NCBI RefSeq assembly: GCF_008831285.2
Contig: NC_045151.1
Coordinates: 7,765,682-7,829,681, forward strand
DNA from: Nymphaea colorata
Lineage: Eukaryota; Streptophyta; Magnoliopsida; Nymphaeales; Nymphaeaceae
Reading direction: 5' to 3'
DNA length: 64,000 nt
The stretch's first letter is position 1. The number at the start of each line of letters is the position of its first letter. The notes below the pieces were generated by a model. That model searched no databases, was not told the origin of the DNA, and was given only the letters and a program-made list of their open reading frames with translations. Positions 23,100 through 35,355 of this stretch are shown here, in pieces. Position numbers and translations under genes: made by a program.

Positions 23100-23720
23100 T
23101 GGACTTATAAAGCTAAAAGCTTATCCTCCTGGTTGTGGAAGCACTTGGTTAAAAGCTGCTCTGATGTCAAGAATAAGGTGGAATGGAAGGTCTGTGATGG
23201 GGGAAAAACTAATTTTTTGCTTGATAGATGTAGGCTGGCATACTACATAAAATCAGTGGGAATCTCCAAATTTTGGTTCTTCAGGATCCAAAGATGATTG
23301 TTCAAGATATGAGACACTCACCATATCTTTATGGGTTGGATGACTTCCTCTCTAACTTCATTACCAACAGAAATGCAACATTTTTCTCCTCCCAAAATTC
23401 TGCATCCCGATCAACTTGGCTTGGGTAGGAATAAGGTTTTGTCTATAAAAATAGCTTATATATAAAATGTAATTCACCCTAAATTTACGAAGCAAATGTG
23501 GAGGGATTGGCTTTGGGGTAACTCTTGCCACCCTAGCGTGAAATGATTTCTCTATATGGTCTGTGAACGTAGACTATCTACTCAAGATAGGTTAAAGGAA
23601 GTCAGCTTCCATCTGCCTAGTAGGTGTCCTTTGTGTTGTAAACAGTAAGAGAATATGGACCATCTCCTTTTTTGGTGTAAGTTCTCGTTGAACTCATGGT
23701 TGTGTGTCCTAGGAAGGTTC
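23100..23720 (+). pseudogene. LINE zinc-binding domain (zf-RVT type)
   Basis: Pieces include LWTYKAKSLSSWLWKHL (about 23097), VEWKVCDGGKTNFLLDRC and, near 23500-23690, WRDWLWGN, LSTQDRLKEV and RCPLCCK followed by MDHLLFWCKFS. The Cys-x2-Cys...His...Cys spacing matches the zinc-binding RT-associated domain. The frame has stops. Confidence 0.8.
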
Positions 23721-24123
23721 AGAGGCCACTCACTCTATAAGCGAATGCCATCTATGAACTTAAAAGATGGAAAGTAGCCTCCTTCAAGAGAGAATGGCCA
23801 AATAGATGTTGATGGGTCTTATTTCCAACGTCATATGGAAATTATAGTCCTTGAGAAATGAGGCTTTCAACCAAGGAACTATTTTCTCAGTTCTTAATTT
23901 CAACTGATGTGTCTATAAAGCATGTGTACTTTCTAAAGGAGGATCATTTAGTTGAGGTTGTGGCTCAATTATGTTATCTTTGTGGACAACAATTGTACTG
24001 ATCAGCGTTCAGATTTTTTTGCTATCCCTTCGGGTGGAAAATGTGTCAAAATAGGCTATGTAACTAGTAGGAGAAAATCAAAGCCTTACTAAATGGGGAG
24101 CTTATAGTAGCTGTGGAAATTTT

Positions 24124-24393
24124 TTGATTGCAGTGATAGAAGTACTCAACTATATTGCCAAATCTTCAGAGTGTGCTCATACTCAAATTACCATTTGTCC
24201 AAATAGTAGGAGATTCTATAGTGTAATCCTTTGTGCTTTTGAAGGAAGGAACATGTGCATTATCCATTTTCCTGCCCAGCTTCAAATTATGTCTCAACGT
24301 CATCTATCACATGCCGAGTTACCTCAGCAAGTTGTTGATTGCCTCTTGGTTCCAGTGCGTAGACCTACAAATCCTCTGTCCTTCTTGGACTGA
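24124..24393 (+). pseudogene. LINE 3' tail, possible RNase H-like trace
   Basis: An 89-codon frame contains no firm catalytic motif. Its position after the zinc-binding domain is where some plant LINEs carry RNase H. This assignment is by position only. Confidence 0.25.
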
Positions 24394-24599
24394 TTTGCCT
24401 ATGCTAATTGTATGTGGTTTGTGTTATCTTTTTTGTAGCTTAGGCAGTGCTGCTGTTTTTGTGTATAGTTATGCAGCATTTTTTCTCTCATTTTGTTTCT
24501 TTGATTTGTAAAGCTTGATTTTTTGCTTAATAAAGGTTAGGAGACCTTTCTCTCGCTGACTATATAGATGGTGTCAAACCCACATTGGACTCTAAGATG

Positions 24600-26340
24600 G
24601 TGGTACATGTGTGTAACATCATTCATCTATCACCAAACACCTGATGAAATTGAGAATCAGATTTTATATAAGTCAAAATGAAAATCAAATGTTGAACTAA
24701 GAAAATAAATTCATATTTTTTGCAAAACAGAAAAATAAAAGACATGACTCGGATGGCTAATTTGAACCCTTCAAAAGCAAAGGTAACATAGTTAGTTTTG
24801 GCTAAGCTTTGGTATGATGGTTCTCTATACAATAGATTAACAAGTCTAAGTGTTAGATTTGAAAAGCTACTTCAGAGGAAGCCACGACAGAAATCATAAT
24901 TTGTTGTATACTAGTTTGTACGATTTGTATTAAACAACAATTTTTGGAACAAGAAAAACCTTACCAAATGTCCTCATTTAGACTTGAAATTTGGTGTCTA
25001 GACTCTCTATATAAAAAAAACCATCTGTGATTTGTAGTTCTGAGGAACATGAAGTGGTTTGAAAACTATGACTCCACGAACCTCATGTAGAAAAATAGAT
25101 GTTGTACAAAAAATTTATTAAGGTTACCCGACAACTAATTTTGGAGCAGTTCTTAGCTACCTAAATGAACTTGGATGGGTTCAAAATCATGGGTGGACTC
25201 TTGGTATATGAATTAAGAAATCATAAGTAAAAAAATAGAAAAACTATAATCAGAACAAAAGTGATGATGCAACATAGTTGGGACAAATCCAGTTTTAGCA
25301 AACATGTAGCAAAAAATTTAGCAGAAAGTAGACTTTAGTAAATCAAATCAATGTCAACCACAACACCTCGGATTAAGCTAAATATTAATTTGGGATAACT
25401 AGACACATGCAGAAATGCTAAAGTTTTTACCAGATTGGAAAACAAACTTGTAGAACTCAACTTTTGGTGTTTGCAATTTGATGAAATTTCAGGACCATAT
25501 TTCTGCAACTCGTAAATTACAGAAAATATGTTGTGAAAAATTGTTCAAACAGGAGAGAAAAATAAACCAAATTCTCATGAAACTTGATGCAGTACTTACT
25601 AGACAAACACATAGAAGAAACAAACATTTTTTATGGTAAATCAAAATGACTCATAGATTGGGAGAGATAAGTTCCTGAAACTATGTGAAAATCTAGATTC
25701 TTCAAAAATATATTTTGAACTTAAGAACCTAAGTCCCCAAAATGTGGTTTCTTGATGAGAACCAAAACTAAATACATGGAAAATTTGCAAACCATGGAAT
25801 AAGATATGTCTAAGCCTATTAGGCATGAAATAAGTGAAAGTATTACATGTATGTGCACAAAAAGCAAAAATAACATAACATATAAAACTAAGAAAGCAAA
25901 CATGAATGCACAAATCAGTTTTGCATGGATCAATCTGAATGTATATTGATATTGACTTGGAGAAATAAAATCATACATAGAATGCAATGTAATGTGGAAA
26001 ACAAGACCAATTCATGCTGGCCAATAGGAAGACTACGTATGATGGCAGTCTCAACCCATAATGGCCTTATGTCGAGAACATGCATCACACTAGAAAACAA
26101 ATATCAAAATGAATAAAACCTACATTGTCAGCCTCGAGAGGGAGCTAAGGTCCATGAAGATGGCTTCAATCTCTCTATTACTACCACTAGCAAGGTAAAA
26201 TTGATAAAAATAATGACGGACATGAACATGGAATCAATATCTTGACCTTCAGAAGGAGTTTCATCCATGAATGTGGACCCTACTTATTATTGGCATAGAA
26301 AAAACATAAGCAAAGAATGAGGCCTCTATGGAGAGGTTCA
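24600..26340. other. No recognisable gene, AT-rich
   Basis: No domain or tandem structure was seen. A 90-codon minus-strand frame at 25641-25913 is hydrophobic and compositionally biased, probably chance. Confidence 0.45.
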
Positions 26341-26362
26341 TACAATGTATACTAAGAAGAGA

Positions 26363-26417
26363 ATATATATATATATATATATAGATATATAAAGAGAGAG
26401 AAAGAGAGAGAGAGAGA
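26363..26417. repeat. Compound (AT)n-(GA)n microsatellite
   Basis: An AT run at 26363-26383 is followed by a GA run at 26392-26417. Just beyond, AGGTGGCAAACTTA recurs three times (26420, 26473, 26495). Confidence 0.9.
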
Positions 26418-26509
26418 AGAGGTGGCAAACTTAGATTGTGTGCTTCTTCTTCTTCACTCTTTCTCCTCTGATGAGGTGGCAAACTTATATTGATGAGGTG
26501 GCAAACTTA

Positions 26510-27922
26510 GAAGGTGGATGTTCTTAGGGATAGCATCAGCCTCTCTTTAAAATCTGCTCAGACTTGGAAAATGACTGATCTAAAGAACCTCCTAAGAAAG
26601 AAGAAAACAACTAAAAAAGGAGAGAGACATGCTCATAGCAAAAGACTAAGTTAAGAGCAAGGAATTCCTTCAACCCTGGCCTTCAGTTATAATATTTTTA
26701 GATATCATTTTTGAAATAACCCTAGGAGGCAGCAGCCATCAGGCACTCATGTAATTAAAAATTTAATAGATATTGACCCTTGTAAGCCCTAGAATCAACA
26801 GTTGAGATTAAACCGCTAGACTTTATGTCAAATTGTAATGAATTTGTATTTTAAACATGGGTTTCAAAGGTATTAAAATCTGGATAAGAAAAGATATTTG
26901 GATTTATATCCAAATAGAATATTGAATTGGAGATTCATATTAAGATCTAGAATAAATATTAGATCTAGAGTAGATTTAAAATTGAGATTGAATTGCAGAT
27001 TGTAGATCCAAATTGCAAATCTGAATGTAGATCTGATCTTGAATAGGGATGTTCCATCTAGCCTCTAGGTCCAACTGATCTAGGTGGTGTGGTTTGTGTT
27101 TAGTTGACTGAGCCTAGGCAGGTCAAGTCAAATTTGTATTAATTCAAGGATGTTGGGTTCAATTGATTGAACCTGGTCAAACTCAAACTGGTTTTAATGT
27201 TATGTTCAGTAGGCTTGAGCCTACTCGTCTAAGAATTGATTGGCTTTTGGCCATGGTTTCACCTAGGATCGACTAGTCTTGGACCATTATTAGATTATTT
27301 AAGGCAGGTCTGGACGACCTGAGCTGGTTATTGAATCTGAGCTGCAACTAGGTTTAATGAGTCTAGCTAGGATTAGTTTTTGGACAGATGGGTGAAACTG
27401 ATCGAGGTGTTCAAGATTAAGTAGTTTATTGAACTAGGTGAATCACGGGGGTCTGAATTTTTTAGGTTGAATGAAATTAGAATATGGAGATTATGTAGAA
27501 CTAAGGTTAGGCTATTCTCCTCATGATAAACATACCCTAGGCTCAGCCAAGGTCGAGAGTAGAAATAGAGATGAAAACTTACCATTTTAATGAAATGGGG
27601 CCCATTGAGCTCAATTAAGTTGTTGTAAATCAGAACGAGCAAGACAAAGCATAATGAGTCAAAGATGAAGGATTTGGGACTTTGGGTAAACCGAGGCCAA
27701 TTTACTAAGTCGACTCATTTCTAGGTTTTAAGGGTTAAATGGTAAGAAGGCACTAGGATATACTTAAGAAATTAAAGTTTTCCTAGTTTTTTGAGTGTCA
27801 AATTAGGATTGATAGGGGGTATCCTGGGATTAACCTATGATTGAGGTGCCTACTAATTAAAGATGCTCCCGTCTAGGGAAAAATTGTAATTTGAAGTGGT
27901 AAAAAATTTGGGGTGTTTTATA
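26510..27922 (-). repeat. 3' LTR (start at 27922) of a Tat/Ogre-like element, far end uncertain
   Basis: On the minus strand a boundary at 27922 reads TATAAAACACCCCAAATTT, like TGTTATCATCCCAAATTT at 58258 and TGTGAACACC at 44298. Just outside it, ATCTTTGCCACTAAGCACA matches ATCTTTGCCACAAAGCACA outside the 58258 boundary. This places an LTR start after the pol at 30800-33800. The interior is GGATC-rich (26900-27050). The other end is not visible, so the left coordinate is a guess. Confidence 0.5.
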
Positions 27923-29384
27923 GATGTCCTTATTTACTAGTAAGTGGGTTGAAGCTGTGCTTAGTGGCAAAGATAAGCACTTCATTTTCTTCATGCAACC
28001 AGACACTCATTTAAAGACCAAGCTTTGAAAGAGTCATTTCAAAAACTTGATTGTTCTAAATAAATGAGAGGTGGAAAGTTACTCTCCTTTTAACTCAAAA
28101 AACTGATTGTTTTGGATAAAGTTGACTGACTGGACTAAAGTATGTCATGTCATTCCTTTTTGGCTTGGCATAAATAACTATTCTTGGACTAATACATGAC
28201 ATTTCCTTCCCTTTGCCTCTCATAATAAAAAATTGACATTTGAATCAAGGATGGACATTTCCTTCTCTTTCATCTTGGTTAAATGATTATTTTTGGATAA
28301 AATTTTAGCTAGACTGAGACTTGGCATTTTCTTCTCTATCACCTCAATTAGTGTGAAAAAGCCGAAATTTGAAAAACTCATGTTGTAGAAATCTTGAATA
28401 GAAAATAGGTGAAGTCATGAATGAACAAACCATGAAACTATGATTGATGAACTTTTCAAAAATACCTTAGTTTGAAATCAACTATTTTTTTTGGAAAGCG
28501 AGTCATAGATATTTAACAATAGAATCAATCCTAAATCTGACACTACAAGAACCAATTGGAAATAATTAGTAGATGATGGAATATGTTCAGGTTTAATCTC
28601 TTATTTTGAGTGAACCATCTCTCTTGAGATAGAGGAGATGATTTGTGGAATTCATCACACCATGCTTGGGGAGATCTAGGTTGAGGGGTTTTATCCACTA
28701 TATAAGTAGGCGAGGGTTTGGTAATCATGGAGGAATGTCTTTCAAATCAACAGGGGATGGCTAATGTCACCTACTCCCTGAAGGTCCAGGAATATAATAA
28801 AATGGTGTCAAGTTTGAAATTTGAGTGCTTGTATATTGCAGGTGTTGTGTGCTTCACTTACCCATCTAGCATTAGGATTAATCCCATATCTATGATGTCA
28901 ATTCATTAGAAAGTATTCATTTCAAGTTTTTCAACATGAACGTAAAAGAATTATCCTCATTATCTTTAGAAATCAAGAAGAGAAGTAGCTGTTGACTTTA
29001 CATCTACATAAGATTGTCTTATTCATATCCTTCTCAATTATATTTTCATGCCTTTCATCTCTTAGCATATACATTTTTATTTTGTTTGTTTTTTCTTTGA
29101 TCTTTCTGCTTATTACTATTCCATTCTTTTCAAGTGACATTCACCTTCAAGGGAAATGTCTCACCACCTCAAGGCTACCATGAAACTCTACTGTGTTGAT
29201 GGTTATGTGTAGTTTTGTCATGTACAATGACATGCCATAACATGCTTTCTATTGACCTCACGTGGTAAATTTTAGGCTGACAGCTCCTAGATCAGTTGGA
29301 CTTAGGACACTAGGTGTTGAATATCAATTAGACTTGTTTGAATTCAAAAGGCTTCCTAGGATGATCATAGGCCATATAACTTCA

Positions 29385-29516
29385 CAGAATAGATGCAAAT
29401 CAAACTTTATACTCATCTAGTACTCTTGAGTGTGAACCCAGAAGAACAACCAGAATAGATGGAAATCAAACTTTATACACCTCTAGTACTCTTGAGTGTG
29501 AACCCAAAAGAACAAC
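29385..29516. repeat. 66-bp tandem duplication
   Basis: Units 29385-29450 and 29451-29516, each from CAGAATAGATG to AAGAACAAC, differ at a handful of sites. A weaker relative lies near 52081-52130. Confidence 0.85.
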
Positions 29517-30397
29517 TATACTTGCCTAAAAGCTCATTTTACTACCTACCAAGATTGTCTAGATATTAGAGTCTCCTTCTTAGGATATATTCTTGTGAAA
29601 TCCTTGCTAAAACAAAATAACATTTTGTAATCTTTAATTTCTCAATACCATAAAATTTCCCTTGCACATATGCACATATGGAGTTTTTATCCAGTTATAT
29701 CTTCCATTGATAAACCACAAAATTTTGAAATTTGCTCCTTCCACATGACAAAGACAAAGAGTAATATGAAGTCATATTTTTTGCGTGAAAAGTACTTGTA
29801 AGATATTTGGGACAAAATTGAAGACTTTTTTCTTAAAAATCATTGTCCTCAAATGATGTTTATCTTGGAAGTCGAACCTCTATTTTCCCAAGAGAGAGTT
29901 CTTGTAAAAACTTGTGATTAGTTGGTTGGTGCAGAATAGTGAGTTGTCTCAGGTCTCCGTAATGCAGGTCCTCTATATGTTGATTAGCTTGAGTTTTCTA
30001 TATGTCAAGTTCTCAATTGCTTAGCAGTTCTGCAAATGATTAGATGGGGGGTATTTCTCCTTTCTCTAGAGAAGCCTAATATTATTGATCTTGTGCATTG
30101 AATTTGTTTTCAAATTCATTAAGCTAAGATATGAGCCTTAAAATACAGTTCAATGGATTTGGACTCTGCTGGGGTACTAGATGTAAAGTTATCTACCAAC
30201 ATGTGGTTAGACCTTTGTCGCTATTACATGAGGACCTAAAATGATTTTATAAAGGGTTATATCAAAGGAATGGATTCCACTTGAACCATATCCAAATTTG
30301 GAGCCTTGGGGCCAGACCACTAGTTGGGAAGCAAGTTCTCCCAAGTTCTCCCTGTTGTAGACTTCCCTTGTAGGCTCTTGGATAGTGATTGGATGAA

Positions 30398-30620
30398 AGG
30401 ATACCTCCCATAGTGGACTCTACTAGCCTACTAAAAAACCTTTTTTTGGGCTCATTGTATTTGGATTGAGAAGGTTACTTCCACAACTCAACTCCACTAG
30501 CCAACTAGAAGGCCATTCTTGAGTTGATTGGTTGGAAACTAGAGTTGAAATACATTATTTCCAGAACTCTACTCTACTAGCTGACCAAAAGACTGCCCTC
30601 AGGTTGCTTGGCAATTTTGT
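30398..30620. repeat. About 75-bp tandem repeat, three diverged copies
   Basis: Units start near 30398, 30471 and 30551. Shared words are TAC-T-CCA--A-T, CT(A/C)CTAGC and AAAA(C/G)-C-TT/CCCTC----TTG. Confidence 0.65.
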
Positions 30621-31079
30621 AAATTTTGAAATCCTACTAAAAATGAGTTTGAAAAGTCCTAGCCTCTTAGCTGCATTGGATCATTAAAAATATTGGATTT
30701 TGAAGGGAAAAAAATTTCTAAATACTGTCCTAGACCTATGGTTCATTCTTTTAAAAAATGACTATTCGACGTTGAAGATATGTTGACTTAGAAGTGCTTG
30801 GTGCCTTGTTTGACCAACAACGAAACACTTTGAATTTTTTTGGCACGATGAATTCGGCATGAGATTTTTGATGACTTTGTATTTTGGAATCCTTTATTGG
30901 TGTAAAGTCCTCTCATATTATTAGACAAAGTAATGATTTGAGATGGCACTAAAAGATGTCCCATATGAAGCATCCCAAGAGATGCCATAGCTTGAAGAAG
31001 CATTGGGAATGAAGATCAGTTTGGTCACGAGGCACAACAGGTACCTGCAAGAAGAATAGTTGGACATTGAAAACATTAT

Positions 31080-32200
31080 TTCATTATGGCAAGGGTCTAG
31101 AGTACATATAGAAAACTACAACTCAAGCATATAATTTCTTGAGATATAGAGCATTGAAGGGATAGAGAAATTCACTCCATCAACATCTATAAGTTTGTAG
31201 GAATTGTTGGGGAACATTTCCTTGACCATATACAGTCCTTATCAGTTAGATGTCCACTTACCACACAATCGGTTCTTGATAGAAAAATCAACCTAAGGAT
31301 AAAGTCACTGACCTTCAATTTTCTATGGATGATAGACTTCGCATAATGTCAACCACTATTGACAATATGCCCAAGTGCGTTTTATTGCCTTGAATCTCTT
31401 CTCATCCAGCATGTATAATTGAGCCAATCACTATTGTTGATATTTAATCTATTGGCAGTTCTACCAACGATGCATACTTAAGTGTTGGATTCAGAACATG
31501 TAATGGTAGGACTATGTCTATGTTGTACACTAATTCTGTCAGTGTGGCGCTGATGGGAGACCTGATGGTGGTACATTATGCCCACAACGTATCATGAATC
31601 TTCTCGTGGTAGTCTCTTTCAGTTTTCCCTATGCACTCGAGAATGCAAATCAAAAACTTGTTGGTAGCTTCAGCATAACAATTGTCTCAAGGATAGTACA
31701 ATACTTGAAAACAATGCTTGATGTGAAATTTATCATAGAATAACTTCATCCTCTCATTCTTAAAGTGTGTACTATTTTCGAGACAATATTATGCGCACAT
31801 CAACTAACAAAAAATAATCCTATGAGTAAAGGAGACTAATTGTTTGTCACGTACTGTCCTTAGAGTCACAACCCCCAACCACTTATTGAAACACTTTATA
31901 GTGGCTATAAAGTAACTATGCCCATTAGATGCTAATGGGTTGATTGGGCCAACCACATCAAAGATCTACATGAAAAATGGCCACTGAAATAATATCAAGT
32001 GCAAGTAGGTTGCTGGTGCATGGATGTTGGTACATGAAGCTAGCACTTCAAACACCGCTTGACATAATCACATCTTTTTGCATTGTTTGCCAATAATACC
32101 CTATAGAACTATTTGTTTCACCACAAGTGTTATCATTGGCTTATTTTACCACTTTCATGACCTTATCTTCATCTAGGTAGTGGATATATGCCCTGGTAAA
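31080..32200 (-). pseudogene. Integrase, Tat-like, degenerate
   Basis: Core block FDVVGPINPLASNGHSYF lies at about 31965-31912, followed by FNKWLGVVTLRTV. A later block resembles AEATNKFLICIL (about 31680-31640), and HEKIHDTLWA with TTIRSPISAT lies near 31610-31545, the usual C-terminal half of Tat integrases. The domain would join element DNA to the host chromosome in the nucleus. Several stops are present. Confidence 0.8.
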
Positions 32201-32267
32201 TCTTCTTCTATTTACGAGTCCTGCCAGAATAAAGTATCGAGCTAATATTCTTTGAAGAGATAACCAC

Positions 32268-32480
32268 TCATTCCTTTGGCATGTTTGATTGAAACTGGCC
32301 TATTTTTACTAAGTCCTTATACAAGGCTCTTTCTTCTGCTGCATATGGTTGAAATATTCTATTAGCATAAAGGCAGAATTTTCCAAGCCATATTTCAAAT
32401 ACCCTTGAGGACTCACATCCTTTGAAAGCAAGAATTGATCCCAAACTAGCCAAGCAGTTGGCTGCATACTCATGCTCTTT
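32268..32480 (-). pseudogene. RNase H end, Tat-like
   Basis: The minus strand reads EYAANCLASLGSILAFKG, the end of the Tat-type RNase H where the last catalytic region has an ADALA-like motif; here the Asp is replaced (AANCLA). Weak alone, but it lies between RT and integrase. Confidence 0.6.
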
Positions 32481-33245
32481 TTTTTGACATTGACTCTTGC
32501 AATGTTTTGAGACCCTGAGTTAACGTGGAGTGTGCATATTAAAGCATATCAGTTCTTTGGCAAAATAAGGAAGATGCCAATGCCTGTACCCATAATATTC
32601 TTGGAGCCATTGAAGAATAAATTCCACATTGGTAATGCTTTCACATGCATTAGCTGCTCATTTGAGTTGTCATCATTTGTCTTCATCTTTTCTACTAGAG
32701 GAAAGTCTACCAACGGTTCTACTATAGCCTATCCTTTAATGGATTTCTAAGAAATATACTTAGGTCATACTACATGAAGAGAACATGCCACTTGGCTATC
32801 CTTCTACTGGGGAACAACTACTCAAGAATGTGGCAAACTGGGTGTAACCTGGACAAGATCTTAACTTCGCATGAAAGAATATAGTGGCAAAGGTTCTGAC
32901 ACTCAGATGAGACAAAACAAGTTTTTTCCATCATTGGATACTCCTTTTTTTAATGGATAAAAGCATTGCTGACATAGTAGGCTGCATGTTCAATTTTGCA
33001 TCCCTCACCATGTTCTGCTAAGGAGCCTCCACAAGCTACATCATTGACAAAAATATATATAACAATGGTTTAACTTACATGGGTGACTTTAGTACTAGTG
33101 GATTGAGTAAGTACTTCTTGATGCACTCGGATGATTTTAGCACTCCATACAAAACTTGGCATATTTTTTTCAAGGGCAAGTTAAAAGGTTCACATTGCAT
33201 GGCCAAATTGGATATGAGCCTTATATTGGATTGCACATGAACCTT

Positions 33246-33760
33246 CTAATGGATTGGTAGTGGCATATCTATGATGACCTTAACTTTTGTGGGTCCACTT
33301 TTGATCCCCCTATGAATGAACGTAAACCCCAAATGTTTTCTAGACTGTACATCAAACACATACCTTGGAGGACTGAGTCTAAGCTTGTAGCGAAGAAGCC
33401 GATCAAATACCTTTGTTAGCATATCAATATGGTCATCCTTCTCCTTAGAATTGACTAAGACATCATCAATATAAGCATCCAAGAATTTATGCAATAGGCC
33501 ATAAAAGATTGCTTCCATGGCCCTCTGATAAATTTCCCATGTATTCTTTAGATCAAGTGGAATGATAGTGTAGCAAAAAGTGTCCCAAGGCTTTGTCAAT
33601 GATGTCTTAGGCTGATCGTTTACGTCAAATTTGATCAGATTATAACCGGTGTACTCATTCATGGATTAGAACATTGTGTTCCCAGCAATGCTATCAACAA
33701 GCATATCAATATTTGGTGAAGGGTAACCATTTTTGTTTACATAAAAAATTTCACAAGCTT
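33246..33760 (-). pseudogene. Reverse transcriptase, Tat-like
   Basis: The longest open frame (138 codons) starts MNEYTGYNLIKFDVNDQP and contains TSLTKPWDTFCYTIIPLDLK, YQRAMEAIF and FLDAYIDDVLVNSKEKDDH, keeping the catalytic Tyr-x-Asp-Asp. LGFTFIHRGIKSGPTKVKVI follows. Upstream, NGYPSPNIDMLVDSIAG is separated by one stop. The order and words match Tat/Ogre RT. Confidence 0.9.
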
Positions 33761-33800
33761 GCATATGACCATACATATGGGAAAATTCAAAAAAAGTGTA

Positions 33801-34962
33801 CTCACCTCTTTATCTCTTGCAAAAATGATGACAAATAGGACCTAACCTATCAGCACGAGATCTGACCATTCTTAGAGCTTTTACCAGTGTTAATCAGATC
33901 AAGGACTAGATTAAAAAGGACTATATTAAATATGCCAAATTATGAGTTATGATTGTCATTTAGATCCTAATGTGCCGTAGTTTTGAAAAAAAAAATGAAA
34001 TTTTGAAAGGTCTTTGTGGATCATCATAAATTACAGTGCATTCACTAAAGGATTTTATATCTTGAATCGAGGGACACAGTTCATTATCTGCACCATCATT
34101 GATCCATGCAATGATTCCTATAACCATTATGAAGGCAAGCAAACTAGGCCTTGATATGAAATCTAATCCATAGTCCAAAATATGAAGTCCAAGATCCAAA
34201 ATACCAAATCCATAATTTGAAATACATAATATCAGATCCATAATATGAGATCTAAAATCCAATAATTGAGATCCAAACCCCATATACTAGGATTGGGTTT
34301 AATATCAACGTTTAGATCAGTATCAGACATTGTTTGAATCCAATGCCTTGAATTCAGTTCCAAGATCCAATAGTCTATGGGTAGGTCAGTGAAATATGAC
34401 TGGTTTTGATCTTGCCTACACTGGGTTTAAGCCTACCTGGGGATAGGTTTGACTGTAGTAAATGTGTTTGGACTTAGTCAAACTAGTGATATATGATCTA
34501 AACTTCATCCATTTCATACGTATAGGTATTAAGGAAATTAGACTAGATCTAGGCAATAGGACTAGGTTTATAAGTAGTGAGCTCCAAGCTCGGTCTAGGC
34601 TAGGTATTAGAGAGCTGAACTAAGATTGGACTCCATATCTACATGACCTAGGGGTTTTGAAATCATTTTAAAAAGTTGATTTTGAAAACATTTGAGAAAA
34701 CTATGATTTTGAAAGGGTTTTTGTATGCAGACCTAGCTTCAAGTTTTCATGTGGGTGCAAGGTGATTCAGTGCATATTAAAATAAAAGTACAATGCATGA
34801 CTAAATGAAAGCATAAAAGAAATACTATCTTTTATATGCATGACTTAAGCAAAACTAAGCATAGAATCTAAAAGAGACAAGGAAGACAGGGGCATACTTG
34901 ACCCTATGCCTACCTTAAAAACATTAAAATAAATCTAATCTAGAAAAATAAACATACTAAAC
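33801..34962. other. Upstream of the Tat-like pol, no gene recognised
   Basis: Runs of GATCCA/GATCTA words (34150-34280) recall the GGATC-rich LTR interiors at 26900-27050 and 57560-58100. No gag is visible. Confidence 0.4.
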
Positions 34963-34965
34963 TAA

Positions 34966-35352
34966 GGCCTTGTTTGGATGGAGGGAAAGGGAGGGATTCA
35001 ACAATCAATCCTTTGCTTGGTTGATTAATTAAAAAGAAGGGAAAGGAAAAAAATTAAAAAGTTTGTTTGGTTGCAAAGGGAGGGAAAGGAAAGGAAAATG
35101 TAATGTAAATCTAATCCCTTCAAAATTGGGCAGATTGGGAAGGAAAGGAAACCTCTGCCTCTTTCAACCATCTATACCCCTCTTAATTTTTTAAACATTT
35201 TGAATGTTAGGGGTATTATTGTAAAGTATTATAAATTCTATCCTTTCCTTTCCTTTCCGTTCTCTTCCTTTCACATTCCTTTTCCCTCCCTTTTCTTTCC
35301 TTTCCTTCCCATCCCTCCCTTTCCTTCCCTTTCCCTCCATCCAAACAAAGCG
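34966..35352. mobile_element. PIF/Harbinger (Tourist-like) MITE, 387 bp
   Basis: Ends are inverted: GGCCTTGTTTGGATGGAGGG on the left and, on the reverse complement, CGCTTTGTTTGGATGGAGGG on the right, with GGAAAGG-rich subterminal DNA. The flanks are a TAA direct repeat (34963-34965 and 35353-35355), the 3-bp duplication typical of PIF/Harbinger elements. There is no coding capacity. Confidence 0.8.
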
Positions 35353-35355
35353 TAA

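Larger units (their letters stand above)
21840..24550 (+). mobile_element. L1-like LINE remnant, 5'-truncated
   Basis: The plus strand shows the plant L1 order: RT (21880-22450), RT thumb/connection (22690-23060), and the zinc-binding region found after many plant LINE RTs (23100-23720). An uncertain RNase H-like tail follows. The endonuclease and ORF1 are missing, which fits 5' truncation during target-primed insertion. Frameshifts and stops occur throughout. The 3' end is probably near the AATAAAG at 24530; no clear poly(A) tail or target duplication was found. Confidence 0.8.
27923..30790 (-). other. 3' non-coding region of the Tat-like element
   Basis: No coding motif. It holds two small tandem arrays (29385-29516, 30398-30620). 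Long non-coding stretches with tandem repeats between pol and the 3' LTR are usual in Tat/Ogre elements. Confidence 0.45.
30800..33800 (-). mobile_element. Tat/Ogre-like Ty3/gypsy pol remnant (RT, RNase H, integrase)
   Basis: On the minus strand the order is RT (33760-33246), RNase H (to about 32450) and integrase (about 32200-31080), the gypsy order. The sequence type is that of the plant Tat lineage. Stops and frameshifts are frequent outside the 138-codon RT stretch. Confidence 0.85.
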
